Shown here piece after piece: positions 10,718 through 20,982 of a stretch of DNA of 64,000 bases (its first letter is position 1; every line of letters begins with the position of its first letter). The position numbers were made by a program, and so were the translations under genes. The DNA is from Armigeres subalbatus. Lineage: Eukaryota; Arthropoda; Insecta; Diptera; Culicidae. The notes below the pieces were generated by a model. That model saw only the letters and a program-made list of their open reading frames with translations, did not search any database and was not told the DNA's origin. The stretch spans positions 334,987,099-335,051,098 of the forward strand of contig NC_085140.1 in the NCBI RefSeq assembly GCF_024139115.2, written 5' to 3'.

Positions 10718-10886
10718 CTCAGGATCTCTATTCATCAATAATAGATGGTCTTGAGTTCAGTCGATACCAAGGTATCTCAGTGACAAACATGTTACTGAGA
10801 TAACTTGCGTATTTCACAGCAAAAGGGTATATCACAATAGTCCTAAAATCTGGACGCAGTGATCTTCACCCGACAAACGAGGAGAG

Positions 10887-10895
10887 AAGCTGCCA
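10887..10895. repeat. Target-site duplication AAGCTGCCA of the LOA insertion
   Basis: Matches 3437-3445 exactly. After this copy the BEL gag frame continues with the residues that normally follow the KLP block, confirming the insertion boundaries. Confidence 0.85.
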
Positions 10896-12341
10896 TCGTT
10901 TAGTGGGAAGATTCACGACTGGGTGCCATACCGTGACAGCTTCCGAAGCCTTATCCACGATAATTCTCTGCTTTCGGATGTCGATCGTTTCACCTATCTC
11001 CGGTCTTCTTTAGCTGGCGACGCTCTGCAGGAAGTGAGTTCCATTGACTTGTATGCGGCCAATTATGCGGTAGCATGGAAATCGCTCGAGAGTCGGTACG
11101 AGAACAAGAAGCTAATTGTCAAGGCACATCTCGATGCACTCTTCGCGGTGGAGAGTCTCAAGAAGGAGAGCTATGGGGGACTCAACCAACTCATAGGTGA
11201 CTTCGAGAAGAACCTGCAGATGCTTGAGAAGATCGGAGAGAAGCCGTCGGATTGGAGCACCATTCTGGCTTACATGGTGTGTACCAGATTGGACTTGGCG
11301 ATTTTACGGCAATGGGAAACCCACCACAACAGCAAGGAAGTGGCAAAGTACAGAGACTTGATGGACTTCCTGAAGAGCCACTGCTCTGTATTGCAGTCTG
11401 TGGCGCCAGTCGATCCCGTCAGTTCCAACCAGCAACGACCGTCTCGTCCGGGAATTTGCCATACAACGATTAAATCGACAGCGAAATGCTGGTTTTGCAG
11501 CGAACCGCGCCATTCCGTGTTCCAGTGTGTCAGATTCCAGCGTATGAGCGTGTCAGAAAGAATTGAGGCTGCCAACAGAAACAAGCTCTGTCGGAATTGT
11601 TTGTATCCGGGACATTTTGCCAGAACCTGCGAGAAGGGAACGTGTCGTCAGTGTCGTCAGAAGCATCACACACTGCTGCACACTGAACAGTCTAGATCCT
11701 CCGATCCACCCAGGCAGTCAAGACCTCCGACAGTTAACCAACAACACAGACAGCCACAACAGCGATTTACACCACCGAGCCAACATACTCGGACTGCTAA
11801 CACTGCCAATACACAAGACTCACACACACAGCCAGCCACAGAACACGCCACCACAAGCCAACCACGTGTAGCCCTCCCCATAACACCGACACAAAACATA
11901 GTTTTATCCACCGCCTTGGTCAGCATTAGATACCGCTACGGCAGATCCGTGCTGGCACGAGCGCTGCTGCATTCGTGCTCGCAGCACTGTCTAATGACAT
12001 CAAGTTTCGCTAGCAAACTCAAGCTAGATGAAATGCCAGTCTATTTGGCGATTCAAGGAATTGGACCCTTTCAAATTGTTTCCACCAGGCTGATTACCGC
12101 CGTAGGCAGTCCAAGATCGCCGAATATTTCGTCATTCGCCGAAGAGATGCAGTTTCACGTGCTGCCGAAGCTAACCGTATCTATTCCTACGGCAAGCTTC
12201 TCTATCGAAAGCTGGAATTTCCCGGATTCGGCACTCCTTGTGGATCCCATGTTCTTCGAAACAGGACCAATTGACCTCATCATGGGAGCAGAATACTACA
12301 TGGAGCTGCTGAAGGAAGAAAGGCGAATGGTTACGAATTAA
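10896..12341 (+). pseudogene. BEL/Pao gag C-terminus, zinc knuckles and protease
   Basis: The frame continues gag with FSGKIHDWVPYRDSF and LAGDALQEVSSI, the DUF1759-type capsid region. CCHC-type knuckles follow at about 11489-11539 (CWFCSEPRHSVFQC) and 11588-11650 (CRNCLYPGHFARTC), then a Pro/Gln/Thr-rich linker. The retropepsin block at about 11950 reads ARALLHSCSQHCL where the family has a D-S/T-G catalytic triad, so the catalytic Asp and Gly are both lost. The frame ends at a TAA at 12339-12341 inside conserved sequence, with the family's FGWIVSG block reading on immediately after it. A nonsense mutation is therefore likely. Confidence 0.8.
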
Positions 12342-13821
12342 GGTCCGAGTATGCAAGACACCGTGTTTGGATGGATTGTTTCTGGTCGTATTCCTGAAGT
12401 TAGTGCTGTGTACTCTGTAGTTCACATTTGCTCAACGGCGGAGATACAAGAACAGCTTTCAAGGTTCTGGGAAGTGGAAGCTTGTCATTCAGCCAGTACA
12501 TTTTCGGTCGAGGAGTCGGCCTGTGAAGAATTTTACGACAGAACAACGTTCAGTCGTAACGCAGTCAAGCGTTTCATGGGAATGGAGCGGAGGTTCGCAA
12601 TGAATCCGTAGCTGAAGGCGCAGAACGCGGAGTTCATGAGCGATTACTTGTCTATGGGTCCCATGCGAGAGCTTTCCGAGGAAGAAAAAGGTGCGTCGTC
12701 TTATTACTTGCCTCATCATGCTGTTATGAAGCCGGACAGCACTACGACAAAGCTACGAGTCGAGTTCGATGCATCATGCCGGACATCTAGAGGCATTTCT
12801 CTGAATGATGCTCTGATGGTGGGGCCCGTTGTTCAGGACATGATTGTGGACATCGCACTCCGCTTTCGAACACACCGATTTGCTCTCGTAGGAGACGTTG
12901 CCAGAATGCCAGCAGCTGCAGAAGATCGTTTGGAGAGATAGTGCAGAGGAACCGATTCGAACATTCGGTCTCGTCGAGGTTACGTACGGTACGGCATCAG
13001 CTCCATACTTAGCCACAAAGTGTCTTCAGCGCCTGTCAGACGAAGGCCAAGGTGCGTACCCCAAAGCTGCAAAGATCCTCAAAAAAGATTTCTACGTGGA
13101 TGACATGCTGTCTGGTGTAGACGACATTGAAGAAGGGAAAGAGCTCATCGATCAGATGATTGAACTGCTGCAGTCTGCTGGATTCTCTCTGCGAAAGTGG
13201 AATTCTAACAGCAAAGAATTGCTGTCAGTGGTGCCGGAGGAATTGCGAGACGAGCGGTCGATTTTGGAATTGGATTCATCGACCGCTGCAGTGAAAACTC
13301 TAGGTTTGACCTGGGAGCCCAGCACCGACTGCTTCCGATTTAGTTCGCCAGAATGGGATGAGTCTGCAGAAATCTCCAAGAGAAGCGCCCTGTCAGAAGC
13401 ATCCCGACTATTCGACCCGCTGGGGCTAGTAGGTCCGGTCATCGTTCAAGCAAAGTTTTTTCTGCAGGAGCTCTGGAAACATGACTGCGAGTGGGACGAT
13501 CCTTTGAACGTACAATTACAAGAGCAGTGGCTTGAGTACAGACGGAACTTGGTAGGTCTAGCCGAAATCGCTGTCCCGCCTTGGGTAGGCACTAGTTACA
13601 GCAACAAGTTCGTTGAGATCCATGGCTTCTGCGACGCTTCAATTAAGGCCTATGGTGCTATACATCCACACTATAGCAGCAGACGGAAGCGTACACGTAC
13701 ATCTGCTGACCTCCAAATCACGAGTAGCTCCGCTCGAGAATTTGAAGAAAAACAAGAAGTCACTGTCCATTCCCCGCCTAGAACTGTCGTCGGCGCTACT
13801 ACTGGCACACCTGTACGAAAA
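12342..13821 (+). pseudogene. BEL/Pao reverse transcriptase and start of RNase H (truncated)
   Basis: Visible blocks are VFGWIVSG, IQEQLSRFWEVEAC, YYLPHHAVMKPDSTTTKLRV, FALVGDV (motif A region), FGLVEVTYGTASAPYLATK (motif B) and DFYVDDMLSG (YVDD, motif C), then the connection domain (LGLTWEPSTDCF, FDPLGLVGPV) and RNase H start IHGFCDAS. Lesions are a TAG at about 12609, a shift and small loss near 12900-12940, and a shift near 13650. The sequence stops at LAHLYEKV (13821), before the rest of RNase H, integrase and 3' LTR. It then runs straight into the inverted LTR tip. Confidence 0.85.
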
Positions 13822-13861
13822 GGTCACTCAATTCGCTCTCTACTTCAGACAGGCTCAACCA
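13822..13861 (-). repeat. Inverted copy of the 5' LTR tip at the BEL 3' end
   Basis: A perfect 40-base reverse complement of 1896-1935, ending in CA next to the duplicated CCATC. Its first bases (GGTCACTCAA) also continue the pol reading frame plausibly (V-T-Q after YEK), so the switch point may lie in a stretch shared between pol and the inverted LTR. Confidence 0.9.
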
Positions 13862-14283
13862 CCATCTGTTCTTTGATTTCAAAACAGCGTACAATTCAAT
13901 GAAAAGAAATGAGCTATGGTAGATAATGTCCGAACATGGCTTACCAGTGAAACTTATTAGACTGACACGTGCAACGCTGGATGGCTCGAAATCAAGTATT
14001 CGATTGCAGACGAAGCGTCAACCTCGTTTGTGATTTTAGACGGATTGAAGCAGGGTGATGCACATTTCACACTCATTTCAAATTTATTGTTCAACATTTC
14101 ACTCGTGGGCGCTATTAGAAGATCTGGCGTGCAGAGGAACGGCATTATCATCAGACGGCCGCATATGCACCAGGGCTTTGCGGACGACATCGACCTCATT
14201 GGAATCGATCGCAGAGCAGTAGTGAAGGCTTTTGTTCCACTGAAAAGGGAGATGGCGAAGATAGGCTTAACCATTAAACAAGG
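13862..14283 (+). pseudogene. LINE A reverse transcriptase, central part
   Basis: Continues directly from 1895: HHLFFDFKTAYNSMKRNELW (motif A), LPVKLIRLTRATLDGSKSSI, LDGLKQGDAHFTLISNLLFNI (motif B, with an insertion relative to related LINEs), and GFADDIDLIGIDRRAV (motif C). Stops at 13918 and several frame changes show decay. At about 14283 it is split by the three-copy repeat; LINE A resumes at about 14661. Confidence 0.75.
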
Positions 14284-14660
14284 TTTGCTCTCAATAGATA
14301 ACGAACAACGATAAGAGAAAAGTAAAAACTGTTCCGAATCATAACAAGTCATGATAACAAATGTATGCGAAAAAACAGAATCGTATAGGCAGCCCCCACA
14401 GAGAAGTGATGATTTTCGCTTTGTTTTCGCTCATTTTGTATTGGGAAAGGCAAAGCTGCGTAGAACAAGTTGAAATGCATCATCAGAACCAGTGCACAAC
14501 GCATTTGGAGCTTTAAAAAAATATCATGGGGTATAGGCCTCCGAATCAGTGCTTTATCATAAAAGCTTGCGAAAAAAGCCTCTCACGGTATGCTACATAT
14601 CGTTTATGTATACAGAGATGATATGTGAGAGACTTTTTCATTCTCTTTTGAATCCAATCC
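14284..14660 (-). mobile_element. Three-copy repeat (R3), copy 1, inserted in LINE A
   Basis: The reverse complement shares long stretches with 25683-26012 and 53096-53427, including ATGTAGCATACCG, TTTTTTCGCAAGCT, ATCATAACAAG and the edge CTATTGAGAG. No coding capacity. It interrupts a reverse transcriptase domain, so it is a mobile insertion. Its exact ends and target duplication were not resolved. Confidence 0.65.
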
Positions 14661-14985
14661 CTGCCATTTACTTTACTAAGAAAAAATACATGACGGCAGG
14701 TAGAGATAGAGGAAGGCCTAGTTGTGTTGGTGCTGAAGTAGTGCTTTAAGTTAAGGGCCTTCTACGGATTATGTAACCAGCTTAGGTCCATCAACATGCA
14801 AACGGAAACGAAATTTTCTTTTACATATAACACTGATTCTACCAGTGGGCCTCTATGGACATGAAACATGGACGTTAAAAGTGGCACACCGGAGAGCTTT
14901 CAAGGTGTTCGAGCGAAAAGTGCTACGAACAGTACTGGGAGAGAAACTATGAAATGGTGTGTGGCGCAGACACGAAAGACGGAAA
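14661..14985 (+). pseudogene. LINE A, region after reverse transcriptase
   Basis: Reads KKKYMTAGRDRGRPSCVGAEVVL, a block that follows the catalytic domain in this LINE family, then after a deletion GLYGHETWTLK and RAFKVFERKVLRTVLG. It decays near 14985, where a different LINE fragment starts. Confidence 0.7.
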
Positions 14986-14989
14986 AACA

Positions 14990-15478
14990 GGCAGAAGTGA
15001 ACGCACCAAAATAAGAATTTTCAACTCTAACATAAAATTTGTTCTTTTATATGCTAGCGAAACATGGTGTGTATCAGTGGAGAACACTCTACGGTTGCCG
15101 ATGTTTATCAAAAGATGCCCGCGATATATGAATCGGGCAAGGTGGCCTTATAACTGGATCTTAAACATCGAGCTCCGTCGTCGTTGTCATCAGAGGCCGA
15201 TAGCAACAGAAATTCGCGATCGGAAGTTGGACTGGGTCGGCCACACTCTACGTAGGGGCGAAAACGAAATCTGTAAACAAGCATTAGACTGGAACCCAGT
15301 GGGACATCGCAGCAGAGGCAGACCCAGAGGCTCTTGGCGGCGAAGCCTCAATAAAGAAATAAAAGAAGTCGACCGAAATCTAACCTGGCAACAGGTTAAA
15401 GCGATAGCTGGATACCGCTATGGTTGGAGATCTTTCAAGCCGTCCCTTTGCACCACCGGAGGTGTACACTGCCGCTAA
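14990..15478 (+). pseudogene. C-terminal fragment of a second LINE family
   Basis: One open frame reads KFVLLYASETWCVSVE, RWPYNWILNIELRRRC, HQRPIATEIRDRKLDWVGHTLRR, and then GRPRGSWRRSLNKEI and DRNLTWQQVKAIAGYR. This is the C-terminal segment common in several LINE clades after the reverse transcriptase. It differs from LINE A in sequence. Only the last about 160 codons are present, consistent with 5' truncation. The stop is at 15476-15478. Clade uncertain (RTE- or CR1-like). Confidence 0.65.
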
Positions 15479-15879
15479 CTAATAAAAATTAGCGACGATG
15501 GACAAGCAGTGGAGTCGCTTGCAATAGATGTTAGAAAAGTAATAGAGGTTAGAAAAACCATTGCAAAGCTGATAAACAGTCGTGAATTGAACTAACAAGC
15601 CCTTAATTATTTTTAGAGCTGCAAAATGTTTTCACTTGTATTAAACAAGTTCTGATACTAATTGGGGTGAAATTTAATGGAATAAAATTACCAAAATTTT
15701 CAAATGTTTATCCATCACGGAGTAGCATTTAAACCTATGCTCAACGCCAATGCCTCTGTACATCACATACGATGCTGTGCTGACTGATTTTGTCAAATAA
15801 ATCACTTTTTGTTGCGGTACAACCTAGAGTGCCATTCATTTGTTGAAAAATCAAAAAATATTTAATTTATGTATATATT
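15479..15879. other. Spacer, nothing recognised
   Basis: AT-rich sequence with no coding frame, repeat or RNA motif that I could identify. Confidence 0.4.
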
Positions 15880-17345
15880 TTATTCTACAGTCAGTCACAG
15901 TGGCAACACTTCCTCCTATTCTCGTCCAAACATCTCAGCCTATTGCAGTAACAGCAACCAGGCTAAGATAGTCCCTCCAGCACACCGGAGCGATCCTGGT
16001 ACGATGGCCCACCAACATCACAAAAGAAAACATGAAAACAAACCACACTCTTCTGCCATCCCTAACCCACACCGCCCAGACTCAACCACCCCACCAGCCA
16101 GCAGTCTGAATCCGCCGTGTAATGTCATCGCTGTTATCAAGGACCTTCGCTCGTTCGCTCTTCAGCTCGCCGGTTCCATCACCTGGACGCGCAGGCAGAC
16201 GGAGCCTTCCGCCTTGCAAGCGTCGTCGCCAGTATTGGTGCCATCGTCCTGTCGCGATCCGAGCAATCCGAACGAGGGGTCCACCGAGTGCGGACCGTGG
16301 TTACCCACTGCGCAGAATCGTCCTTTCCGGGCCGATGTGTGTCTGTCGGTGGCCCGGTGAACAGAGGATAAACATCCTGAATCTCAAACAACCCAAACAG
16401 CACCACCATCAGGAAGCGAGCGCGTAGAAAATCCTTCAGGAAGGGAAAATACCGTTAGATGAATGTTGTGTTGGCACGACGAACGAGCCAACAGCTGGAT
16501 TGGGTTCGTCGGTTCGTCCCTTCGTCGGAATCGGTTGTGGCTGGTTTCGTTTGGAGCATTTCCCCCCAGGTCCTGTGAAGAAGGCTAGTGCCAGTTTGGC
16601 AGTCGAGCCGAGTGATTCGTTCCGCGGGTAGCTGTTCGCGTTTGGTCCGGACCATCCGGTTGGATTTGAGCAGAGCCTCTTGTGTGTGCACCAGAAACCG
16701 TTTTCGGTCGATTCCTTCCTTCCAGCGCAAGGTGGTGTGGGAAGTGAATGATTAATTGGCATTGCCTACCTGGACAGGTGGTTCGCTGATATTCGCCCTT
16801 GACTATCTTGGTCCTGGCATGATGGGTCCGGTCAAGTGATTGTGTGTGATTGTGGGCTGGCAGCAAGCAAGTGCGCCCTGGCCGATGTTGACCCGTTTGG
16901 TGGCGCAGAGTTGAGTACTCTTGGAATCGATCTTCGTTAGTGTAGTGAGTGAACTTCACGCTGCTGCCTGTGGACGGAATCTTAAAGCCGTGGAGTTAAA
17001 GTGAGCGTAAAACCATATTGTGTGGTACCGAGAAGGAGAAAAAGTTAGATTCGTGGGGTGGTGGACGGAAAATACCAACATTGACGAGGGTGGTGGTGTC
17101 GGAGCGAAAGGAAAATCATTAACCTTAAGAGTGTGACACCCTCGCGCGTGGTGACAAGCAGCGACAGTGAATGGAATCGAGTGAGTGAATGGGACTGCTG
17201 GTTGACGAATTACGATTGTTGTTTACGTTGTTGGCTGGTGCAGTTTTATTATCCTGATTGAGAAGAGGAGGGTCAGTGCTATTTTTAAATTTGGCCGGAA
17301 ATGAGGAGGGATGAATCAAGCTTAGGGAGTGAACGTCGCAGGTAT
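15880..17345 (+). promoter_or_regulatory. GC-richer unique block; possible promoter / non-coding first exon
   Basis: Base composition changes sharply from the AT-rich surroundings. The right part (about 16930-17340) resembles insect 5' UTR sequence, with many GTGAG/GTGAA runs and no long frame, and ends CGCAG followed by GTATATC, a possible splice donor at 17342. The next good acceptor on the same strand is at 31051. Open frames at 15869-16360 (+) and 16585-16959 (-) are Pro/Ser/His-rich without domains. This is a tentative call based on composition and context. Confidence 0.3.
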
Positions 17346-18591
17346 ATCTCGATTCTTTGGTGATATTGTGATTATGACTATGAGTTAATAACAGGATTGT
17401 ATGATGCTTAGCACATATGAGGTAATAATTCTCAAAAATTAAACATGAAATGAAAACTAGAAGATAAATTAACGATGTTTAACTCTAGATAGAATATACA
17501 TGGAGAACATTTATGCTCCGGAATTTAGTTGATAAATTGAAGTACAACTGGTGCCCTGAATCGGACTATGTCTGAAAAGTTGCAACTATCAGAAAGCATA
17601 AACCCGACTCCTGTTATAGCATCACAGAGCAGATCCAGTAGGTAACTCAAATGACGTACAGTTTAGGTAGAAAATGTGTTAAAAATCCAAGATTCTCTTG
17701 CGAGTTTTCATGCATATGATTGTCAAACCATTCTCGATAAAATCTAAACTTCATGGCAATAGTGTATTACTATGTTTACCAAAAAGAAAACACAAATCAT
17801 GCAAAGAAAACTATACCTAAGAAGACACTTTGAATGAAAAGGCAAGTTCCATTAGGAACGTAGAGTTATAGAAGAATTTGGAAAAGGTTGTGTTATGGAG
17901 ATGCAATCACCTTTTGGTATGCAAAGTGTATTTATCATGCAATGAGAAACACTTTTGCACTTTCGGGTTGCCTCAACGTTGGCATAGTGTAAAGAAAAAT
18001 AATGTTTGCGGTCTGATTTCAACAAATTGAAATTTCATTAAATGGGTAGGGTATCTAATCATGATTTAATGATTGCGGTATATTATAGTATGAACCTTTT
18101 TGAAATCAGTCGTATTTGGAATTCATATGGTTGGGAATAAACCTCAAACAGTATGAATGCAAATTAAGGCTTAGCGGAACTAATAGAGTTCGTTTTAATA
18201 CTCAATCACATTGTTTACTGTGGGCTTTGTGGCCGTATGGTTGGTGACGTCAGTCATCTAAACACATTTACGTACCATTGAAGCAGACTAGGTGTTGAGT
18301 GTTCCGTTTGTACGACTTCTGGTCGAAGATAGTGATTCTATTTTATCAAGTGGAAAAATCAAGCGATTTAAAAATGTCCTGAATTTGCACAAATTTGACC
18401 TTACCAGTGACCAATTTTCGAAAAGCATTTAAGATGGAATTCTATAACACAGAAGTGAGATCAACGTATTAAAAGAAAGCCACATTTCTCATCAAAACTG
18501 TAACATTTATACAAGATAAAAAGTAATTATGGTTTGAACTAAAATGTGGTTTGACATTGTAAATGCAGTAAGCAAACACAATTTTCTGATA
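17346..18591. other. AT-rich spacer, nothing recognised
   Basis: No open frame of substance and no obvious repeat. If the flanking exon calls hold, this is intron. Confidence 0.4.
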
Positions 18592-18599
18592 GGTACACT

Positions 18600-18733
18600 C
18601 AGGGCCGGATTTAGGGGGGGGGCGTGGCGCTGGCCCCTACAAATCTTATGTACCAAAACCGACCTTTTTTGTCTATTTTGGGGCCCCCACAGACTGCCGG
18701 CCCCGGACCCCCTTCTGGCTAAATCCGGCCCTG
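18600..18733. mobile_element. 134-bp hAT-type MITE with 8-bp target duplication
   Basis: Ends are CAGGGCCGGATTTAG and CTAAATCCGGCCCTG, perfect inverted repeats. The eight bases GGTACACT lie immediately on both sides (18592-18599 and 18734-18741). An 8-bp duplication and CAGGG-type ends are characteristic of hAT elements. No coding capacity. Confidence 0.9.
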
Positions 18734-18741
18734 GGTACACT

Positions 18742-19279
18742 GCATGTACCTGGCTGGAGCAGTTTGTTTACATTTCTTATCTGAAATAATTAAATTTTCA
18801 TATCGATCATATCGGCGATTTTTACACAATTCCAAATCCAATTCCAAATTAGAGAAAAAATCTTCAAACCTGCGTCTATATATTATTTTCCAACAGCTTA
18901 AACAATGATACAATTTAGTTCATTCTCAAATCTTATCCACGATTCAAATCAAGCGCGAGTCAAACCCCACCCGATTCATGACCGAGAGAATCGTTTATGA
19001 TTTCACTAGAGATTTGCATCATTGCATTATTGTGTTCTTCGTTGAATCCATCGATTCCACTCTCTTTGCTTAAAACAATGTATAATAAATCCATACGTAA
19101 ACAAAACATACGCTTCTACTAAGTTTTGACGCTTTTTAAAGCGAAATCATTTTTCGGCGAATGAGCGAACCGAAGCAATTCTGCGGGAAAAACTCAAGCA
19201 CGATGTTCTCTCAGCTGAATCTCAAGCGAGCTAGCTCGTGCATGAGGCTTCGACGATTAAGATTTGAACATGATTCTAC
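18742..19279. other. AT-rich spacer, nothing recognised
   Basis: Contains no supported gene or repeat. Confidence 0.4.
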
Positions 19280-19545
19280 CAACACTGAGTAAGAGTAACG
19301 GTTATGTAAATATCAATTCGCAAACCACGCAGATGTGGTTTGGATGGTCCGCAAATCATCTTCCGCTTGATCGGCCTCCTTGATCCCTGCGCATCTCGCT
19401 TCTTGTGCCTATTGGATCACAATCAAAAACATATTTCACTGGGTCACCTTCCGACAATCTGGCTACGTGATCGGCCCACCGCAGTCGTCTGGTTTCCGAC
19501 TCGTCAGATTTGTGGTTCATTCTCCTCCTCCATCTGCACTACATC
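19280..19545 (-). pseudogene. LINE A-type C-terminal fragment
   Basis: On the minus strand, frameshifted translation resembles the LINE A C-terminus: a WRRRMNHE-like block (from the CCTCCTCCATCTGC region), a region matching GRLRWAGHV, and EDDLRTIQ near 19350. The same segment in better condition is at 49920-50160. Stops and shifts occur throughout. Confidence 0.55.
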
Positions 19546-20522
19546 ATTTTTTTATGTTGGGATTTTAACCACTGCAACCAATAAGTTGATTTATTGTGGT
19601 ATATGGTATTGGGGCAACTACTCAGACCAGCGAGTTTCCATGTGGGGTTCCGCCATTGTCTGCTGATGCGAAGTGCCCCAATCTGGTATTACCCTTTCAA
19701 TTAACTTTACTACCATATTGGGGTTTGCTGTCCAGTTATCGGTAGGTGGGAATTAATCGATACTAGTAAATACGAGATACTTTTGATTCGATACCAAGTA
19801 CTTTTGGAATCGATGCGTTGAAATCCGATACCAAGTAAGTATTATATTGAAGTACTTGAATCAATCGAGTACCCGATTTAAAGTCTATTAAATTCAATAA
19901 ACCTTAATAGAAACATTCGTATTTTCTTCGAAATAATCTTCTAAGTTTCAGTATTTAATTCGAATAAAAAATACCAAGTATTTATATTTTGCCGTTTAAC
20001 ACTTATTTGTGCTAATTGCGGTATATTATTAGTAAAATTCATAAAAGTGTTCTAAGCTTTATTCTATAGATTATGATTCACCTAAAATTGAGGATCGTAA
20101 ATGTGACCTGTCCTCAATCCTAAAGTGACCATACGTCTCGAATTATGCGGGATAGTCCCAGACAGTGAATTCGAGACACTATATAGAATCTGTAGAAAAT
20201 CATAGGAATCTAAAAGCATTTGAATAACCTTAAAGGTCTGGAGAATGTAAGAATATTGAAAATTAGTTTGATGTACGAAATTAAACATATGTCTAAATAT
20301 TCTGAAAAGTTTAGGTCATGACTATGATCTGAGTCCGAAGGCTCAGGGTCACTCCCAGGATCTGAAAATCGAGATTTCAGAAAATGTGTAAAATCGGAAG
20401 CAACCATAGATCTGTAGAGATAAAAAAATCTGTAAATCAGGAAAACGCCTGAAGCACTTGATACATAGCATATTTAACAGTGACAAAATAATCGTTTTCG
20501 AATTTTACATCAAATATATAAG

Positions 20523-20551
20523 TACTGGTGCGGTTTGGCTGAACCCCGACC
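20523..20551 (+). repeat. Tip of the GGTCGGGG-type MITE, joined to a SINE
   Basis: Reads GGTGCGGTTTGGCTGAACCC then CGACC, matching the terminal inverted repeat of the element at 26573-26818. The spacer GTTTGTACTCTTCC and a SINE follow. The same MITE tip, spacer and SINE order is present, inverted, at 26551-26600. Confidence 0.7.
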
Positions 20552-20570
20552 GTTTGTACTCTTCCTTAGC

Positions 20571-20857
20571 CGTGCGGTAAGACGCGCGACTACAAAGCAA
20601 GACCATGCTGAGGGTGGATGGGTTCGATTCCCGGTGCCGGTCTAGGCAATTTTCGGATTGGAAATTGTCTCGACTTCCCTGGGCATAAAAGTATCATCGC
20701 GCTAGCCTCATGATATACGAATGCTAGAATGGTAACATGGCTTAGAAACCTCGCAGTTAATAACTGTGGAAGAGCTCAATGAACACTAAGCTGCGAGGCG
20801 GCTCTCTCCCAGCAGTGTGGGAATGTAATGCCAATAGGAAGGAAGGAAGGAAGATAT
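20571..20857 (+). mobile_element. tRNA-derived SINE (family 1), copy 2
   Basis: A-box TTAGCCGTGCGGTAAGACGC and B-box GGTTCGATTCC are intact. The body includes GCTAGCCTCATGATATACGA and CTAAGCTGCGAGGCGG, and the tail is a GGAA tetranucleotide run (20838-20855). Confidence 0.85.
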
Positions 20858-20982
20858 GAGTACTTATATGATACGAGTAGGTATCGATGCTTTTAATTCG
20901 ATATTTAGTGGTATCGATACTTTTATACGATACTACTTTAAAGTAAAAGTATCGATGCCTCAGTGGTATCGTTTCATCCCTA

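Larger units (their letters stand above)
3446..10886 (+). mobile_element. LOA-clade non-LTR retrotransposon (Lian-like)
   Basis: ORF1 has a DUF4780-like domain. ORF2 has an APE endonuclease, reverse transcriptase with YADD, RNase H and a C-terminal Cys-His motif, the architecture of the LOA clade. It is inserted in the BEL gag, with AAGCTGCCA duplicated exactly at both edges. There is no poly(A) tail; the end is non-repetitive. Its ORF1 is in turn split by the 2.06-kb inverted-repeat element. Both ORFs carry frameshifts and stops. Without that insert the element is about 5.4 kb, near full length for the clade. The assignment rests on domain order; the comparison to Lian is from memory of the family. 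Confidence 0.85.
1896..13861 (+). mobile_element. BEL/Pao LTR retrotransposon, 3' end replaced by inverted LTR tip
   Basis: Internal coding order is gag (DUF1759-like), CCHC knuckles, aspartic protease, reverse transcriptase with YVDD, and the start of RNase H, which is the BEL/Pao order. The left end begins TGGTTGAGCC and the right end finishes GGCTCAACCA. The terminal 40 bases (1896-1935 and 13822-13861) are perfect reverse complements, and CCATC is duplicated on both sides. The coding region stops in the RNase H domain; integrase and the normal 3' LTR are absent. So both ends are U3-type LTR ends, one of them inverted. A LOA LINE sits in gag at 3446-10886, leaving about 4.5 kb of BEL sequence. 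Several stops and frameshifts show it is dead. How the 3' end formed is inferred. Confidence 0.85.

Noticed and set aside
15869..16360. 163-codon plus-strand frame in the GC-rich block
   Set aside because: Pro/Ser/His-rich, no domain, overlapping frames on the other strand. More likely leader or promoter sequence.
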